From the NCBI RefSeq assembly GCF_900182565.1, contig NZ_FXTI01000002.1, positions 310,001 to 374,000 of the forward strand: DNA of 64,000 nt, read 5' to 3'. Origin of the DNA: Melghirimyces algeriensis (lineage in GTDB: Bacteria; Bacillota; Bacilli; Thermoactinomycetales; DSM-45169). Position numbers and translations under genes: made by a program. Below, piece after piece: positions 34,649-42,816 of the stretch. The notes under the pieces were generated by a model. It saw nothing but the letters and a program-made list of their open reading frames with translations, was not told the DNA's origin and did not search any database. Numbering within the stretch: the stretch's first letter is position 1; every line of letters begins with the position of its first letter.

Positions 34649-34936
34649 TCAGCGGTCGGGATATGATTTGATTTGCATTCTCTGCTCCAAATGCTCCAGT
34701 CGTCTCATAATTTCTTGCAGGATTTGATCCTGATTCTCTTCAGGGTGAACCCGTTTCAATCGTTTGGAATGTTGATTGGGACTGTTTAGTTGTTGTTTCA
34801 ACTCTTTATTTTCCTCCAAAACTTCCTCATAACTTTGGATGATCTGGTCTAGAAACTCATTGACTTCGTCCACATCATATCCCCTCATGGATTTCTTAAA
34901 TTCTTTTTTAAAAATATCCTCAGGTGTCACACGCAT
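34649..34936 (-). CDS. gpsB: Cell-cycle protein GpsB (DivIVA domain)
   Basis: A 95-residue protein with the DivIVA N-terminal signature: TPEDIFKKEFKKSMRGYDVDEVNEFLDQIIQSYEEVLEENKELK, a membrane-binding start then a coiled coil (about 1-50). A linker and a C-terminal ILQEIMRRLEHLEQRM trimerisation helix follow. Length and order match GpsB, which shuttles PBP1 between septum and side wall. GGGAGGGGAG precedes the ATG. The stop is 14 bp from the start of the S13 PBP gene, so the two may be co-transcribed. Confidence 0.93.
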   Translation of the reverse strand: MRVTPEDIFKKEFKKSMRGYDVDEVNEFLDQIIQSYEEVLEENKELKQQLNSPNQHSKRLKRVHPEENQDQILQEIMRRLEHLEQRMQIKSYPDR

Positions 34937-35019
34937 CGTTTATTCTCCCCTCCCTCTGTTTTTAATGTTATCATAGCGGTAAGTTTTAGAAGAATTCAAG
35001 AAAAAATAAACAAAAAAAA

Positions 35020-35037
35020 GGCCTCTACCTTGAGGCC
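35020..35037 (-). terminator. Terminator after the YhcN-like gene
   Basis: GGCCTC-N6-GAGGCC is followed by TTTTTTTTG on the minus strand. Confidence 0.88.
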
Positions 35038-35052
35038 GGTACATAAACTGCG

Positions 35053-35571
35053 TTATCTTGCCGCAGGAAATGTGCGCTCTACCAAGTCAGTAAACTGTTG
35101 CATCAAGCCGGAAACAGGCCTACCATTGCGAAGATCCCGTGCATAATCTCCCATCTGGTCCACAAAATCAGGATTGGCAGAAACAAAAACCCGATTGATA
35201 CTTGGGTCTACCTTTCGAACGCGTTTGGATATCCGATCTTTAATTTTGCTGGTCATGCCCCCATTATAATCATTTTCCAACATGACCCCGACATAAGCGG
35301 TGCGATCAGTCACCATTACAGTGGCTGAGTCTACGGCATCCAAACGGGCCACAGAATCGGCAACATTATCGGCAACCCGCATAGCTTGACCCACTCGGTT
35401 GCGGTTCATATCACGATCTGCCTGATCATTGTAACGAACCCGTTGCGGATTATCTGGTCGCTCCACACCTTGGCGGGTTTCCTCTGGTCTTTGTGGTGCC
35501 GCACAACCAAAGGAAGTAAGGATCAATCCAAGTGATGTCAGGAGCAACATTCCTTTCAATGATTTGCGCAT
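35053..35571 (-). CDS. YhcN/YlaJ family sporulation lipoprotein
   Basis: The protein has 172 residues. The signal peptide ends in LTSFGC (Cys23). The YhcN/YlaJ domain (about 55-165) includes RVADNVADSVARLDAVDSATVMVTDRTAYVGVML, KIKDRISKRVRKVDPSINRVFVSANPDFVDQM and a final helix. The family sits in the spore inner membrane or outer forespore compartment and affects spore germination or outgrowth. GGAGAG precedes the ATG. It is monocistronic. Its presence supports a spore-forming host. Confidence 0.9.
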   Translation of the reverse strand: MRKSLKGMLLLTSLGLILTSFGCAAPQRPEETRQGVERPDNPQRVRYNDQADRDMNRNRVGQAMRVADNVADSVARLDAVDSATVMVTDRTAYVGVMLENDYNGGMTSKIKDRISKRVRKVDPSINRVFVSANPDFVDQMGDYARDLRNGRPVSGLMQQFTDLVERTFPAAR

Positions 35572-35641
35572 TATTCATTCTCTCCTTTATGTTGAAGAGT
35601 CAAGCATAGTATGAAGCGGGGATAAAAAAAGTATGCATACA

Positions 35642-35672
35642 AAAAAGCCATCGATTAATCGATGGCTTTTTT
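35642..35672 (-). terminator. Terminator after the zinc peptidase gene
   Basis: AAAAAGCCATCGATTAATCGATGGCTTTTT, a long near-palindrome with T-runs on both strands. Confidence 0.92.
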
Positions 35673-35679
35673 TACCTCC

Positions 35680-36363
35680 TTATTCATCACTGCTGAGAAA
35701 CAGCAATACAAAGCGGAACAACTCAAGCAGTGCATAGAGCGTGCTGGCTACATAGGTGAGAGCCGCTGCATTCAAAACTTTGCCGACACCACGCTCTTCC
35801 TCATTGCGAATAAATCCTTCGTTCACCATAATCGCTCTCGCCCGGCTACTGGCGTTAAACTCAACCGGCAATGTCACCACCTGAAAAGCAACTGCCACTG
35901 CATACAAGAGAATTCCCAAGCCGAACAGGTCGGAAGCTCCCAACAACAGCCCTCCGATCAACAGAAAGGGGGCAATTCCGGAAGCGAAGTTGGAGACCGG
36001 AAACATTCGATGACGAAGCACCAAAGCGCCATAAGCTTCCTTGTGTTGGATAGCATGCCCGCATTCGTGAGATGCTACAGAAATGGCAGAGATGGAATCA
36101 GAGTGATAGACAGGCTCAGAAAGCCGAACCGTCCGGGTAATGGGGTCATAATGGTCTGTCAACTGCCCTCGAACCGGTTCCACACCGACATCGTGCAGTC
36201 CATGATCATCCAGAATCCTTCGGGCCACTTCATAACCCGTCATTCCGGAGGATGCCCGAACCTTGGACCACTTTTTGAAACTTCCCTTGACCCGGAACTG
36301 AGCCCAAATAACCAAGCCAAAAGCCGCGAAAACGAGCAGAAGCATAAATAGATTGATATTCAT
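35680..36363 (-). CDS. Neutral zinc metallopeptidase, YugP family
   Basis: A membrane-associated protein of 227 residues. The zinc motif HECGHAIQH (His99, Glu100, His103) is present. An N-terminal helix and two or three hydrophobic segments after the motif (MFPVSNFASGIAPFLLIGGLLLGASD, LGILLYAVAVAFQVVTLPVEFNASSRA) complete the pattern. The family (peptidase_M48-like, DUF1751-type) is common in Bacillus but its substrates are unknown. AAGGAG lies 12 bases before the ATG. A good terminator follows, so it is a single gene. Confidence 0.88.
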   Translation of the reverse strand: MNINLFMLLLVFAAFGLVIWAQFRVKGSFKKWSKVRASSGMTGYEVARRILDDHGLHDVGVEPVRGQLTDHYDPITRTVRLSEPVYHSDSISAISVASHECGHAIQHKEAYGALVLRHRMFPVSNFASGIAPFLLIGGLLLGASDLFGLGILLYAVAVAFQVVTLPVEFNASSRARAIMVNEGFIRNEEERGVGKVLNAAALTYVASTLYALLELFRFVLLFLSSDE

Positions 36364-36790
36364 TTCCGCATATCTCCTTCTGTTCCATAGTAAAGTAACC
36401 TGTCATTTAAAGGCTCTTTTCTATTCAAAATGTGTCCCCTTGGAATCTTCTGGGGGTCACCCAAATTTTTTTTAACTGATACTTTATAGCATGAAAGAAT
36501 AATATCCGTTGCCGAACCCAGATCCGGGACCGGTGAGCCAATTTGTTTCTAAGCTTTTGCAAATACATTCGGGGTTTGACATCCTCATGCTCCAACCGTC
36601 CGGACCATTTTGGACTGACATAAGCAACCTCTGGTTCAGAAGGGAACAAAACAATTACAACGGCGAAAAACATCCATTGGAAATTCCTGTAACACAAACT
36701 CCAACACCTCGTCCGGAATAATGATTTGTTCCCTCAACATTATTATATCACATCGACAATTGGACTTTCCTTTTAAATATGTCAATTGGA
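36364..36790. other. Gap of about 430 bp without a firm gene
   Basis: An open frame on the minus strand (36425-36697, 90 codons) begins with a hydrophobic stretch MFFAVVIVLF and is Arg/Lys-rich later, but its ribosome site is poor and no family is recognised. A frame on the plus strand (36509-36721) is no better. Neither is called. Confidence 0.3.
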
Positions 36791-36874
36791 CTACATAAAG
36801 CTTAACGCAATGCCACCTACTAGAATAATCACCAAAAGGAGGATGATCCAGATGCCGATATTAGATTTACCCAC
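36791..36874 (-). CDS. Small single-span membrane peptide (27 residues)
   Basis: GTG start, preceded by GGGAGGGAT at 6-8 bases. The peptide is a short polar start (GKSNIG) then one hydrophobic helix (IWIILLLVIILVGGIALSF). The size and layout resemble the very short YjcZ-type membrane peptides linked to sporulation in Bacillus, but there is no sequence proof. It is too short for ordinary gene calling. Confidence 0.5.
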   Translation of the reverse strand: MGKSNIGIWIILLLVIILVGGIALSFM

Positions 36875-36964
36875 AGGCAATCCCTCCCGAATGATGTGTT
36901 TTTTTGTAGGATATAACAGGTATGGACAAATGTAAACATCCAGTGAACAACTTGGGACTATATC

Positions 36965-36993
36965 GTGAACATGGGGTAAATCTCTGCTAAAAT
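36965..36993 (+). promoter_or_regulatory. Promoter of the CPA2 antiporter gene
   Basis: GTGAAC-N17-TAAAAT, 38 bp before the start codon. Confidence 0.55.
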
Positions 36994-37030
36994 GGTTATA
37001 GACAATTCGTTCGTTTGAAGGAGGCAGGAG

Positions 37031-38263
37031 ATGGACCTTTTAGAACAATTCGTAGACCTTGAAAAAATGGAGCATTGGCAGTTTCTTTGGGAACTCGTGT
37101 TAATTCTCGCTTCCGTCAAGTTGGCGGGTCACTTCAGTAAAAAAATTGGGCAGCCTTCCGTTTTTGGAGAGCTCCTGGTGGGGATTATTCTCGGTCCCAC
37201 CCTTCTGGGCTGGCTTCATATTGACCCCGAACATCCAGGTTTGATCAAGGAATTGGCAGAAGTTGGTGTTATATTGCTCATGTTCCTGGCCGGTCTGGAA
37301 ACGGATGTGGATGAATTTAAAAAGACCGCTTTCGGTTCTTCTCTCGTTGCAGTGGGCGGAGTGGTTTTTCCGCTGGTCTTCGGCTTTGCTGTGGGTCTTA
37401 TGTTTGGATATGAATACCACACGGCGATCTTTATCGGAACCCTGTTGGTCGCTACCAGCGTCAGTATATCCGTGCAGACCTTGCGGGAACTGGGAAAGCT
37501 TCAGAGCAAGGAAGGTATAACCATTTTGGGTGCGGCCGTACTGGATGATATCCTCGGCCTGATCATTCTATCGGTCGTTACCGGATTTGCCGCCGGTGGA
37601 GAAAGTGAAGGAAGTGTGATGGCGATCGTCATCCTTCTGGTGAAAATCGTTCTCTTCTTCGTCCTGACTCTATTGATCGGACGATATATCCTTCCTCGAC
37701 TGTTTCAATGGGCAGCCAACCTGATGACTACCGAAGTCTTATTGACATTCGGGATCATTGCAGCTCTCGGTTTTGCTTATTTCGCCGAGATGTTCGGATT
37801 GGCCGGAATTGTTGGCTCATACTTCGCCGGATTAATGCTTAGCTTGACCAAATACCGGACAGAGCTATTTGAACGGATAGAAATTGTTTCCTTTTCTTTC
37901 TTCGTTCCCATATTCTTTGTCAGCATCGGTGTTACCGCCGAAGTGAGCGGTCTTACCAGTCATCTCCTGGTGCTGATGGTTGTACTCTCCCTTGTAGCCG
38001 TTCTCACCAAACTGATCGGTGGCGGATTAGGTGCCAAGCTGGCTGGCTTTAACTTACGAAGCTCCACGGGAATTGGTGCCGGAATGATTGCGCGGGGCGA
38101 AGTGGGACTGATTATCGCCTCCATTGGACTTACTCGAAACCTAATTGATCAAGAATTGTTTACGGTAACGGTTATCATTGTACTGGTCACCACTTTGGTC
38201 ACTCCTCCCATCCTTAAAGCCGTTTTTTCCGATAAAAAACAAGTGGCCAAAAAGAACTCCTAA
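37031..38263 (+). CDS. Cation:proton antiporter, CPA2 family
   Basis: A protein of 410 residues with about 12-13 transmembrane segments and no C-terminal TrkA domain. Family features: IGQPSVFGELLVGIILGP (about 39-56), LMFLAGLETD, and the ion-binding Asp-Asp pair in AAVLDDILGLIIL, as in electrogenic NapA-like members. It exchanges Na+ or K+ for protons across the membrane; the ion is not decidable by eye. GAAGGAGGCAGG precedes the ATG. A promoter lies upstream and a strong terminator downstream, so it is monocistronic. Confidence 0.9.
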   Translation: MDLLEQFVDLEKMEHWQFLWELVLILASVKLAGHFSKKIGQPSVFGELLVGIILGPTLLGWLHIDPEHPGLIKELAEVGVILLMFLAGLETDVDEFKKTAFGSSLVAVGGVVFPLVFGFAVGLMFGYEYHTAIFIGTLLVATSVSISVQTLRELGKLQSKEGITILGAAVLDDILGLIILSVVTGFAAGGESEGSVMAIVILLVKIVLFFVLTLLIGRYILPRLFQWAANLMTTEVLLTFGIIAALGFAYFAEMFGLAGIVGSYFAGLMLSLTKYRTELFERIEIVSFSFFVPIFFVSIGVTAEVSGLTSHLLVLMVVLSLVAVLTKLIGGGLGAKLAGFNLRSSTGIGAGMIARGEVGLIIASIGLTRNLIDQELFTVTVIIVLVTTLVTPPILKAVFSDKKQVAKKNS

Positions 38264-38272
38264 AACCGAAGT

Positions 38273-38312
38273 ACACCCCTTAAAGTAGACACAAAATCAC
38301 TTTAAGGGGTGT
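38273..38312 (+). terminator. Terminator after the antiporter gene
   Basis: ACACCCCTTAAAGT pairs with ACTTTAAGGGGTGT and is followed by TTTT. Confidence 0.92.
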
Positions 38313-38316
38313 TTTT

Positions 38317-38545
38317 ATGTGTTTTAACATCAATTACTTTTCGTGTATAGGGATATGATACTGAATATCATCAGGGTAATAATCACCACCAGACCTGTAA
38401 TTGAAGTGAGAACATATACATTTTTCTAACTATAAGAACGAAGAGTCTTAAAGTGAAACTCCGTGTGAATCCATCTCCATTTATAGTAATAAAACTTCCC
38501 AAAGCGGGTATGATCGTTTTCTTTAACGACACTCACGGAATAAAA
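38317..38545. other. Intergenic stretch without a supported gene
   Basis: A minus-strand frame could encode a hydrophobic peptide (VVIITLMIFSIISLYTKSN) near 38338-38400, but it lacks a proper start and ribosome site. Nothing else is seen. Confidence 0.3.
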
Positions 38546-38586
38546 GCGGGTTGGCGCCTGTAAAAATACAGACGCCAACCCGTTGC
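38546..38586 (-). terminator. Terminator after the DUF1540 gene
   Basis: A long stem of about 16 bp (GCGGGTTGGCG.. with its partner) is followed by CTTTTATT on the minus strand. Confidence 0.88.
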
Positions 38587-38617
38587 TTTTCAATACTGAT
38601 GCATGGTGATTTTTGTG

Positions 38618-38827
38618 TTACTGTTTCGGTTTAAACGTATGGCAACAGGTTTCCGCTGAATGATCCGCGGTATCTTGATGAACGGTATCGACGGGCTCTC
38701 CACCGATTGTCTCGTCATACTCTCTTTCCGCATGTTCATCAATATCCACCATAATGGCATCTGCACCGCAATTGTTGCCTGTTTCCCAATACGTACAGTT
38801 GGACACACTACATTTCACTTCAGGCAT
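38618..38827 (-). CDS. DUF1540 domain protein
   Basis: The 69-residue protein starts MPEVKCSVSNCTYWETGNNCGADAI, the DUF1540 pattern with Cys6, Cys11 and Cys20. A second Cys pair (61-62) lies near the end. The fixed cysteine spacing suggests a small metal-binding fold. Function is unknown; relatives are common in spore formers. AGGAGGTGAAACA precedes the ATG. It is followed by a strong terminator. Confidence 0.85.
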   Translation of the reverse strand: MPEVKCSVSNCTYWETGNNCGADAIMVDIDEHAEREYDETIGGEPVDTVHQDTADHSAETCCHTFKPKQ

Positions 38828-38884
38828 TGTTTCACCTCCTACCCTTCATTATGGGCAGGAGGTCGCAGATTCATCACTGGAGAT

Positions 38885-39157
38885 TTAATCCGGGGTATTA
38901 TCCGCATCCCTTAACTCTTGAAGGATTTGATTGATCGATTCAAAAGTAATCCCTTTTTCATTGCGCGCAGACACTGTGAGATAAACATCCGCACTAAATG
39001 TTGGAATATGCTCCTTTACTTCCACTTCCGTATCGCCGTAAGTTTTGCGAAAAACGGCCTGGTCACCCACTTTTGTCCAACCCAGGCGAGTCAGCTCTTC
39101 CTCATACAGATCGTAATCATCTTCTTTAATGTTAAGTAAAACACTTGTTACCTTCAC
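38885..39157 (-). CDS. Hypothetical protein (90 residues)
   Basis: A soluble acidic protein predicted as alternating strands and helices (MKVTSVLLNIKEDDYDLYEEELTRLGW..., DTEVEVKEHIPTFSADVYLTVSARN). I do not recognise its family. AAAGGAGG lies about 7 bases before the ATG. It is upstream of the DUF1540 gene on the same strand, 58 bp apart, so they may share a transcript. An inverted repeat (CAGGGTG...CACCCTG) lies upstream, between it and the SEDS gene. Confidence 0.7.
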   Translation of the reverse strand: MKVTSVLLNIKEDDYDLYEEELTRLGWTKVGDQAVFRKTYGDTEVEVKEHIPTFSADVYLTVSARNEKGITFESINQILQELRDADNTPD

Positions 39158-39273
39158 TGTTTAACCTCCTTTAACCATTCCCGGAATTACAGGGTGACAC
39201 TAATCAACTTGTGATTGATAGCAACATCGTATCAAAAAACACCCTGAACTTGCACCTTTCATTTTGTGAAATC

Positions 39274-40422
39274 TCAATCCATAAACAGAAAATCTTTTTC
39301 TTTATGCATCCCGACATTAAGGACCAGCCCCACTGCCATCATCTGAGTAATGAGCGAACTTCCGCCATAACTGATAAAGGGAAGCGGCAATCCGGTAATC
39401 GGAAGCATACCGACGGTCATTCCAATGTTTTGGAACACCTGAAAAACCAACATCCCCACCACTCCTGCCACAATACAGGAACCAAAAGCGTCTCCAGAAT
39501 GAACTCCTACTTGGACCATGCGATAGACCAGAAATATAAAGGAACAAAGTAGAATGCTTACTCCGATAAAACCAAATTCCTCTGCAAAAACAGCAAATAT
39601 AAAATCATTGTGGGGCTCAGGAACCCATTTTCCTTGTGTTTGTGTACCGTTTTGAAATCCTTTTCCGTTCAACTGCCCCGACCCTACGGCAATCATGGAC
39701 TGGGTTAATTGATAACCCGCTCCACCGGGATCGGAAGCCGGATGGACAAAGGTTTCGATCCGTTGAACCTGATGATCTTCAAGAATCACATGCAACAGAG
39801 GGTGATCCGTAAAAAAAAGAATCATCATCCCTCCGACCAAAACGACGACCGCTATTACTCCAGCCAACAATATCCGCCAATCCAACCCCGCCACAAGCAG
39901 GATACTGCTCATAATCCCTATCAGAACGAGTGCTGTTCCAAGATCCGGTTGTTGGATAATCAACAGGAAGGGGAGAAAAAACAAGCCCAAAAACCGGAAG
40001 AGATCCTTCCCCTTTTGAATCGGTAAACTTCTAACCTCTTGGGAAACTTTTGCCAAGGTCACAATCAGAATCAACTTCATCAATTCGGAAGGTTGAAATT
40101 GCAACCCTCCGATATAAAGCCATTGTTGAGCCCCTTTTTTCTCTATCCCTACACCTGGAATCATAACCAACAACAGAAGAAAAATACCAAAACCATAAAG
40201 GAGATAGACAAACCTTCCCTGATCCAAAATACGGAAATCAAACAGGAGTGTAGCCAGCAAACATAGAATACCTAAAATATACCAATAGATTTGCTTTTCC
40301 ACGAAGGTAGGGTCCGTTGTGTGTGTTGCTCCCGAAATGGCAATGATACTGATCGTCGCCAGTACTAGGATCAGAAACAGCAAAAGATAATCCAGCTGAC
40401 GCAACTTCTTGACAAGTCTCAT
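39274..40422 (-). CDS. rodA: SEDS family protein, RodA-like
   Basis: A polytopic protein of 382 residues, about ten transmembrane segments. Family marks: W.Y.GG.QFQPSELMKL (about 102-117), QQPDLGTALV (about 157-166, the essential Asp), FVHPASDPGGAGYQLTQSMIAVGSG, PEPHNDFIFAVFAEEFGF, and the final LPFISYGGSSL. SEDS proteins polymerise lipid II glycan, and the HNDFIF form is nearer to RodA than to FtsW. AGGTG precedes ATG 40422 by 9 bases. It diverges from a second SEDS gene. No PBP2 partner is nearby. Confidence 0.85.
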   Translation of the reverse strand: MRLVKKLRQLDYLLLFLILVLATISIIAISGATHTTDPTFVEKQIYWYILGILCLLATLLFDFRILDQGRFVYLLYGFGIFLLLLVMIPGVGIEKKGAQQWLYIGGLQFQPSELMKLILIVTLAKVSQEVRSLPIQKGKDLFRFLGLFFLPFLLIIQQPDLGTALVLIGIMSSILLVAGLDWRILLAGVIAVVVLVGGMMILFFTDHPLLHVILEDHQVQRIETFVHPASDPGGAGYQLTQSMIAVGSGQLNGKGFQNGTQTQGKWVPEPHNDFIFAVFAEEFGFIGVSILLCSFIFLVYRMVQVGVHSGDAFGSCIVAGVVGMLVFQVFQNIGMTVGMLPITGLPLPFISYGGSSLITQMMAVGLVLNVGMHKEKDFLFMD

Positions 40423-40621
40423 TGTCATCAACACCTGATTCTGCCGTTATCATCACGCTGGAGAACATGCTACTGTCAACATTTCGCTTAAACCCTCAGC
40501 AACTGCTCACAGGAATATGGTACCAAAAAGTGTTTGTGGTGGCGAGGGATAATCACCCTAAAATCGGGTTGTTTTTCGCGCAATCATCCCCAAAATCAAA
40601 TATTTGACAAGGGAGGCCATT

Positions 40622-41713
40622 ATGCTACGCCGTAAACCTGACTTTTGGATGATGTTTACCATTTTTCTTTTAACGGGCTTCGGTCTGGTTATGGTTTTCA
40701 GTGCCAGCTACTATGACGGGCTTATTAAGTATGGGGACAGCTATTATTATTTTAAGCGTCAATTGCTCTGGGCACTGGGAGGTCTGGTTTTTCTTTTTGT
40801 TTTTTCCAACATCCCCTATACGCTTTATCGCAAGCATGTAGGGGTGATCCTGCTCATCAGTCTGGTGGGACTGGTGCTCGTATTTATTCCCGGTATTGGA
40901 CAAACATTGAATAATGCCACTCGATGGATCTCAGTCGGGATTAATTTTCAGCCTTCTGAACTGGCCAAAATCGGAGCGATTATTTACACAGCAGCCATCA
41001 TGGAAAAGAAACAGGATGTGCTTCACAGCTTTAAGCGGGGGTTACTCCCTCCCCTTATTGTGATCAGTTTAATGTGCGCACTGATTCTTCTGGAACCCCA
41101 TTTCAGCAGTACCGTCATTCTTCTCATATCATGCATGACCGTTATTTTTTGTGCAGGAGCTAGAATAAAGCATCTTTTCCTCCTGGTTTCTGCCGGCATC
41201 CCACTTTTAATCTGGATTATGATATTTGAACCCTATCGATTAGAACGTCTTCTGATCTTTACAGATCCATGGAAAGATCAAACCGGAAGCGGATTTCAAA
41301 CCATTCAGTCCCTTTTTGCTATTGGTCCGGGGGGTTTGACGGGAAAGGGATTGGGAAACAGCATTCAAAAACTGGCTTACTTACCCATGCCACAAACGGA
41401 TTTTATTTTTGCCATTATCGCAGAAGAATTGGGTTTTTACGGAGGGGCGTTTTTAATCGTTCTGTTCATTATATTTACCATTCGGGGCCTTCGTATTGCT
41501 TTGAGAGCTCCAGATCAGTTTGGGGTTCTATTAGGAATTGGCATTGTGATGATGTTTTCCATTCAGGCATTGTTCAACTTGGGAGTCGTTACTGCCGTTC
41601 TCCCGGTAACAGGTGTCCCACTTCCCTTTATCAGTTATGGAGGGTCTTCACTCGTCATTTGTATGATGGCCTCCGGAATTCTGCTCAATATTTCCCGGCA
41701 TCACCCTCAATAA
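40622..41713 (+). CDS. SEDS family protein, FtsW/SpoVE-like
   Basis: A protein of 363 residues with about ten transmembrane segments. It starts LRRKPDFWMMFTIFLLTGFGLVMVFSASY, then NNATRWISVGINFQPSELAK, LEPHFSSTVIL (about 153-163), a KDQTGSGFQTIQSLFAIG loop, MPQTDFIFAIIAEELGF and LPFISYGGSSL. The QTDFIF motif and N-terminal SAS segment place it with FtsW/SpoVE. The essential Asp of the usual QPD loop is changed to LEPHFSS. It may serve division or spore cortex. GGGAGG precedes ATG 40622 by 5-6 bases. Confidence 0.85.
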   Translation: MLRRKPDFWMMFTIFLLTGFGLVMVFSASYYDGLIKYGDSYYYFKRQLLWALGGLVFLFVFSNIPYTLYRKHVGVILLISLVGLVLVFIPGIGQTLNNATRWISVGINFQPSELAKIGAIIYTAAIMEKKQDVLHSFKRGLLPPLIVISLMCALILLEPHFSSTVILLISCMTVIFCAGARIKHLFLLVSAGIPLLIWIMIFEPYRLERLLIFTDPWKDQTGSGFQTIQSLFAIGPGGLTGKGLGNSIQKLAYLPMPQTDFIFAIIAEELGFYGGAFLIVLFIIFTIRGLRIALRAPDQFGVLLGIGIVMMFSIQALFNLGVVTAVLPVTGVPLPFISYGGSSLVICMMASGILLNISRHHPQ

Positions 41714-41733
41714 CGAACGATGCCGAAATACCA

Positions 41734-41757
41734 AAAGGGTCCTGCTTTGGACCCTTT
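41734..41757 (+). terminator. Hairpin after the SpoVE-like gene
   Basis: AAAGGGTCC-N6-GGACCCTTT, 20 bp after the stop, with only a short T-run. Confidence 0.7.
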
Positions 41758-41833
41758 GAACGATCACACAGATGCAGTTCACACGCTCACTGACTATTAA
41801 TGCTCATTGAGCGTAAAACCCTTCCTTCCAGAT

Positions 41834-42595
41834 TCAGTTCACCAAGCCCTCCTTCGGACTGCTGGCAGAAGCGGTTTCCTTTTTGGAGATACGACCGGCC
41901 TCATAACCGAGACGACCGGCTTTCACAGCGAGCATCATCGCTTGGGCCATTCGGACAGGATCTTCAGCGCCGGAGACAGCAGTATTGAGAAGAATGCCAT
42001 CTGCTCCCAATTCCATGGCCTGGGCAGCATCAGCCGGTGATCCGATTCCGGCATCCACAATCACAGGGACAGACGTTTGTTGAATCAAAATCTTCAGGTA
42101 AAGTGGATTTAAAATCCCCTGGCCCGATCCGATGGGAGATGCTCCAGGCATTACTGCATGAGCTCCCGCCTCTTCCAATCGTTTGGCCAAAACCGGATCA
42201 TCACTCGTATACGGCAAAACAATAAACCCTTCCTCAACAAGTTGACGAGTAGCTTTCAATGTCTCCACCGGATCAGGAAGGAGTGTATCTTCATTTCCGA
42301 TGACCTCCACCTTTACCATGTCACTCAGTTTTGACGCCTTGGCGAGACGAGCCAGACGAACCGCTTCTTCTGCTGTCTTTGCCCCAGCTGTATTCGGCAG
42401 GAAGCGAAAATCTCCCCCCTTCAATTGCTCCAAAAAGCTCGGTTCAGGAGAATCCAAGTCTACCCGTCGCAAAGCAAAAGTCAGAATTTCCGTCTCGGAT
42501 GCCTTTACAGCCTCAGATTGGATGGTTGTAGAGGAAAACTTTCCTGTTCCCAACATTAAACGGGATTGAAATGTATAAGGTCCTATTTTCAGCAT
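41834..42595 (-). CDS. thiG: Thiazole synthase ThiG
   Basis: A TIM barrel of 253 residues that joins 1-deoxyxylulose-5-phosphate, dehydroglycine and the ThiS thiocarboxylate into the thiamine thiazole. The imine-forming Lys95 is in DMVKVEVIGNEDTLLPD, with GTGKF near 17-21, PIGSGQGI for phosphate and DAGIGSPADAAQAMELG. It starts 3 bp after thiS stops. It is the last gene of the TPP-controlled operon; thiF is not included. Confidence 0.95.
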   Translation of the reverse strand: MLKIGPYTFQSRLMLGTGKFSSTTIQSEAVKASETEILTFALRRVDLDSPEPSFLEQLKGGDFRFLPNTAGAKTAEEAVRLARLAKASKLSDMVKVEVIGNEDTLLPDPVETLKATRQLVEEGFIVLPYTSDDPVLAKRLEEAGAHAVMPGASPIGSGQGILNPLYLKILIQQTSVPVIVDAGIGSPADAAQAMELGADGILLNTAVSGAEDPVRMAQAMMLAVKAGRLGYEAGRISKKETASASSPKEGLVN

Positions 42596-42598
42596 TTT

Positions 42599-42802
42599 TT
42601 AGCCCCCTCCCACAAATTGAACAATCTCCAAGCAGTCTCCATCCTTCAGAAGTACATCCCCGTGTTTGTCCAAATCAAGGATTTCCCGGTTTTTTTCCAC
42701 CACCACCGTTCGATTCGCCAATTCAAGATAATGGAGCAACTCTTTTACCGATTGGATATCATTCGGTAAATCAACCACCTTGCCATTTAACTGCATCCGC
42801 AT
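42599..42802 (-). CDS. thiS: Sulfur carrier protein ThiS
   Basis: A ubiquitin-like protein of 67 residues ending in the required Gly-Gly (IVQFVGGG), which is adenylated and converted to a thiocarboxylate. MRMQLNGKVVDLP and KNREILDLDKHG fit the beta-grasp. ATG 42802 has AAAGGAGGTG 6 bases upstream. It lies between thiO and thiG. Confidence 0.93.
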   Translation of the reverse strand: MRMQLNGKVVDLPNDIQSVKELLHYLELANRTVVVEKNREILDLDKHGDVLLKDGDCLEIVQFVGGG

Positions 42803-42816
42803 ATTTCCACCTCCTT

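Noticed and set aside
36425..36697. 90-codon minus-strand frame with a hydrophobic start
   Set aside because: Poor ribosome site and no recognisable family; kept only as a gap note.
38338..38400. Hydrophobic short peptide frame
   Set aside because: No standard start codon with a ribosome site; an in-frame stop lies just upstream.
38618..38827. Cys-rich DUF1540 protein as a further selenoprotein
   Set aside because: Its cysteine codons are normal and no in-frame TGA with a SECIS-like hairpin is present.
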